Shown in pieces: positions 24,296-25,355 of a stretch of 25,355 nt of DNA. Made by a program: the position numbers and the translations under genes. Source of the DNA: JBDUDR01 sp040002845 (lineage in GTDB: Bacteria; Actinomycetota; Actinomycetes; Propionibacteriales; Nocardioidaceae); assembly GCA_040002845.1 (NCBI GenBank), contig JBDUDR010000024.1, forward strand, positions 1 to 25,355, read 5' to 3'. Positions within the stretch are counted from its first letter, which is position 1. The number at the start of each line of letters is the position of its first letter. The notes beneath the pieces are model-generated. The model made no database searches. It was not told the DNA's origin and was given only the letters and a program-made list of their open reading frames with translations.

Positions 24296-24314
24296 GTGCA
24301 CCACCGTGGTGCAC
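24296..24314. repeat. 19-bp palindrome (9-bp arms, 1-base centre)
   Basis: GTGCACCAC and GTGGTGCAC are exact inverse copies around a single C. It lies between the tRNA fragment and the end of the antitoxin gene. With only one base between arms it suits a dimeric DNA-binding protein (operator or recombination accessory site) better than a hairpin terminator. Confidence 0.5.
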
Positions 24315-24386
24315 TCCCCTGGCGAGTCGTTCACGCCCCGTCCTCCGAGGTGGCCCATACGGTGGCGATCAGAGCTTGGCTCGGGC

Positions 24387-24725
24387 TCAGTCGCTGATCG
24401 TCAGCTCCCGGTCACCGAAGTCGGCCACGACGCGAAGGGATCCCCCGAGCGCTTCCACGTAGGTGCGCAGGGTCCCAAGTTCGGAGCTCGCGATGCGCCC
24501 CGACTCGATCTGGGACACACGTCCTTGGCTGACGTGCATGATCTCGGCCAGCTCGCGCTGAGTGGTTGCCTGTTCTTTGCATACCTCGGCCAGTCGGTAT
24601 GCGCGTACTTCGGAGATGGCCCGGTCGTGCGCAGCATCCAGACGCTCCTGAGTGATTGCGCCGGAGGTCATGGCGTCGCGCTTGACCTCGGTCCACGAGC
24701 GTGCCGTCGCCTTCTTCTCGCTCAT
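24387..24725 (-). CDS. XRE/HigA-type antitoxin-like HTH protein
   Basis: A 112-residue DNA-binding protein. The helix-turn-helix is at about 54-78 (TTQRELAEIMHVSQGRVSQIESGR), followed by LGTLRTYVEALGGSLRVVADFG, as in HigA antitoxins of the phage-derived Gp49-like toxin systems. The N-terminal SWTEVKRDAM is also usual for these antitoxins. ATG at 24725 is the expected start. No strong ribosome binding site precedes it, consistent with coupling to an upstream toxin gene. The toxin remnant directly upstream is in the same frame with no stop between, so translation entering from the toxin would produce a fusion. The toxin is incomplete; the antitoxin may survive as an orphan regulator. Neighbouring attachment-site remains suggest acquisition by transfer. 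Confidence 0.82.
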   Translation of the reverse strand: MSEKKATARSWTEVKRDAMTSGAITQERLDAAHDRAISEVRAYRLAEVCKEQATTQRELAEIMHVSQGRVSQIESGRIASSELGTLRTYVEALGGSLRVVADFGDRELTISD

Positions 24726-24997
24726 CTGCTTGTGTGCTTCGATCCATCCTGCGTATCGAGCTTCCGCGATCGGGATGTTCTCGGCGTACCAGCCCTTCCA
24801 GTTGCCGCTTTTGTCTCCGGCAACCAACAGCACCGCTTGGCGCTGGGGGTCGAAGACGAACAGGATCCGGAAGTGCGTGGTTCCCCTCGCGGGTGCCGCT
24901 TCGCCATGGCGTCAGGGCCGGCGATGGCGGCACCGGCCAATATGCCGATCAGGGTCGAGGCGACTACCGCTGCGAAGCGTCTGTCGGTGACCAACAT
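24722..24997 (-). pseudogene. Start of a small secreted or membrane protein, cut off
   Basis: ATG at 24997 has GGAAGGA 6 bases upstream and begins MLVTDRRFAAVVASTLIGIL, a charged start and hydrophobic core, then AGAAIAGPDAMAKR with possible cleavage near AIA. After about 38 codons the frame runs out of phase over the toxin remnant and becomes Ser/Arg-rich nonsense, ending at a TGA that overlaps the antitoxin ATG. It looks like the 5' end of an exported protein joined by a deletion to the toxin's 3' part. Function unknown. Confidence 0.35.
24726..24911 (-). pseudogene. HigB/Gp49-like toxin remnant, N-terminus missing
   Basis: Sixty-two codons after a TGA at 24912-24914 read as the C-terminal half of a RelE/HigB-type toxin of the phage-derived Gp49-like family: HFRILFVFDPQRQAVLLVAGDKSGNW, then KGWYAENIPIAEARY. 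This conserved core is complete to its end, but the first 50-60 residues of the family are absent. The preceding sequence in the other frames encodes a signal-peptide-like stretch instead. The remnant runs in frame, without a stop, into the antitoxin. It is therefore a decapitated toxin, probably inactive. Confidence 0.65.
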
Positions 24998-25281
24998 CTC
25001 GGGTCCTTCCGAGCGAACCGGGCGTCAGGAGTAGCCAGCCTCATTGCCTGGACTGTCGAGCCGGTGTACTCGACACGGACAATCGGAGCAGCCGCCGAGG
25101 TCGGGGCGAGCTCGGCAAGGCCGCCGACCAGTTCGATGCTGCGGACGAGGGCCGCAACATTGCGTCCCCCGGAGTCTCCGGCGAGTGTCGCGCCGGCCCG
25201 CAAGAACGCCCGCGTTTTGACTGTATTCAGCTCGTTGATCCTTACGAGAGTCTGGCGGCGGTCTGAGGGCCACGTCGTCAT
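24964..25281 (-). CDS. Hypothetical protein, element-borne
   Basis: A small protein of 105 residues that I do not recognise. Its codons end mostly in G or C, as in real genes here, and it has coherent blocks such as RINELNTVKTRAFLRAGATL, RNVAALVRSIELVGGLAELA and PIVRVEYTGSTVQAMRLAT. It has no membrane segment or signal. ATG at 25281 has only a weak AGG upstream, and the frame remains open to the window edge, so it may be longer. Its end overlaps the start of the secreted-protein fragment by 34 bases on the same strand. It lies on the putative integrated element. Confidence 0.5.
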   Translation of the reverse strand: MTTWPSDRRQTLVRINELNTVKTRAFLRAGATLAGDSGGRNVAALVRSIELVGGLAELAPTSAAAPIVRVEYTGSTVQAMRLATPDARFARKDPRCWSPTDASQR

Positions 25282-25355
25282 TCGGATCGAACCTGCAGGC
25301 CCGGCGGTTGACGGGCCGCCTGGGCGACCTTGCGCCGGTGGCGCGTGGAGAGTTA

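Larger units (their letters stand above)
23939..24386. other. 448-bp gene-free junction region
   Basis: No supported gene on either strand. It holds the tRNA-Leu-like 3' fragment (24180-24202) and the palindrome (24296-24314), described separately. An open minus-strand frame runs through both (23909-24358) but crosses the tRNA fragment and has no family resemblance. The part left of 24180 is likely the chromosomal flank of an integration site. Confidence 0.55.

Noticed and set aside
23909..24358. Minus-strand open frame of 149 codons in the junction region
   Set aside because: It reads straight through the tRNA-Leu fragment and palindrome, lacks a ribosome binding site and resembles no family.
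24009..25034. A 341-residue plus-strand open frame over the toxin-antitoxin region
   Set aside because: It crosses the tRNA fragment and runs antisense to the recognisable XRE and toxin sequences.
25278..25352. Tail of an upstream gene ending in an ATGA overlap with the hypothetical gene
   Set aside because: The frame is closed by TAA at 25353-25355 and has no start codon within its 24 codons.
1..25355. CRISPR arrays, insertion sequences, complete tRNA or rRNA genes
   Set aside because: No regularly spaced repeats, transposase motifs or full cloverleaf or rRNA sequences were seen on either strand.

Overview
The window is high-GC DNA with dense genes, short overlaps and frequent GTG/TTG starts. 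Its gene content fits an actinobacterium: an Rv2578c-type radical SAM protein, actinobacterial-style CysG and PAP2 proteins, and a QAT/ProU-type osmoprotectant transporter. I cannot place it below phylum with confidence; Propionibacteriales or Micrococcales-like lineages would fit. Most of the window (1 to about 24.18 kb) reads as ordinary chromosome. The right end (about 24.18-25.36 kb) looks like the margin of an integrated element.

Layout. (1) 3-3622, minus strand: a four-gene operon with two ABC-2 permeases, their ATPase (COG3694/COG4587/COG4586-like exporter) and a trailing alpha/beta hydrolase. (2) 3823-4347, minus: a PEBP/YbhB-like protein, divergent from 4454-6548, plus: a bifunctional siroheme synthase overlapping a SpoU/TrmH rRNA methyltransferase. 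(3) 6697-8160: a GAF-PAS-GGDEF diguanylate cyclase, convergent with a peptide deformylase (8168-8734, minus). (4) 8922-12284: a complete four-gene glycine betaine/choline-type ABC importer with ATGA-coupled cistrons, closed by a strong hairpin. (5) 12537-14278: a PAP2 membrane phosphatase and an aldo/keto reductase. (6) 14341-16996, minus: an Rv2578c-type radical SAM protein with a LexA-box-like element at its start, a UbiA-like membrane protein and a UbiE/MenG-type methyltransferase. (7) 17186-18082: an AlkA-like HhH-GPD protein. (8) 18280-22029: a 1249-residue secreted fusion of a nucleotide pyrophosphatase/phosphodiesterase and a 5'-nucleotidase. (9) 22392-23261: a beta-hydroxyacid dehydrogenase. 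(10) 23339-23938: a probable 5'-truncated FUSC-type protein. (11) 24180-25355: a tRNA-Leu 3'-end fragment resembling an attachment site, a palindrome, an orphan XRE antitoxin fused in frame to a decapitated HigB-like toxin, a cut-off secreted-protein start and an unrecognised small gene.

How the genes work together. The NPP and 5'-nucleotidase halves of the fusion could act in series outside the cell, phosphodiester or nucleoside triphosphate to NMP and then to nucleoside plus phosphate. The UbiE-like and UbiA-like genes overlap and may form a quinone or prenyl-lipid modification pair. The osmoprotectant importer is self-contained. The most informative signals beyond ordinary annotation are the tRNA-derived attachment-site scar with the degraded toxin-antitoxin locus beside it, the LexA-like site at the radical SAM gene, and the phosphodiesterase/nucleotidase fusion. 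I found no CRISPR array, no insertion sequence and no complete tRNA or rRNA gene.
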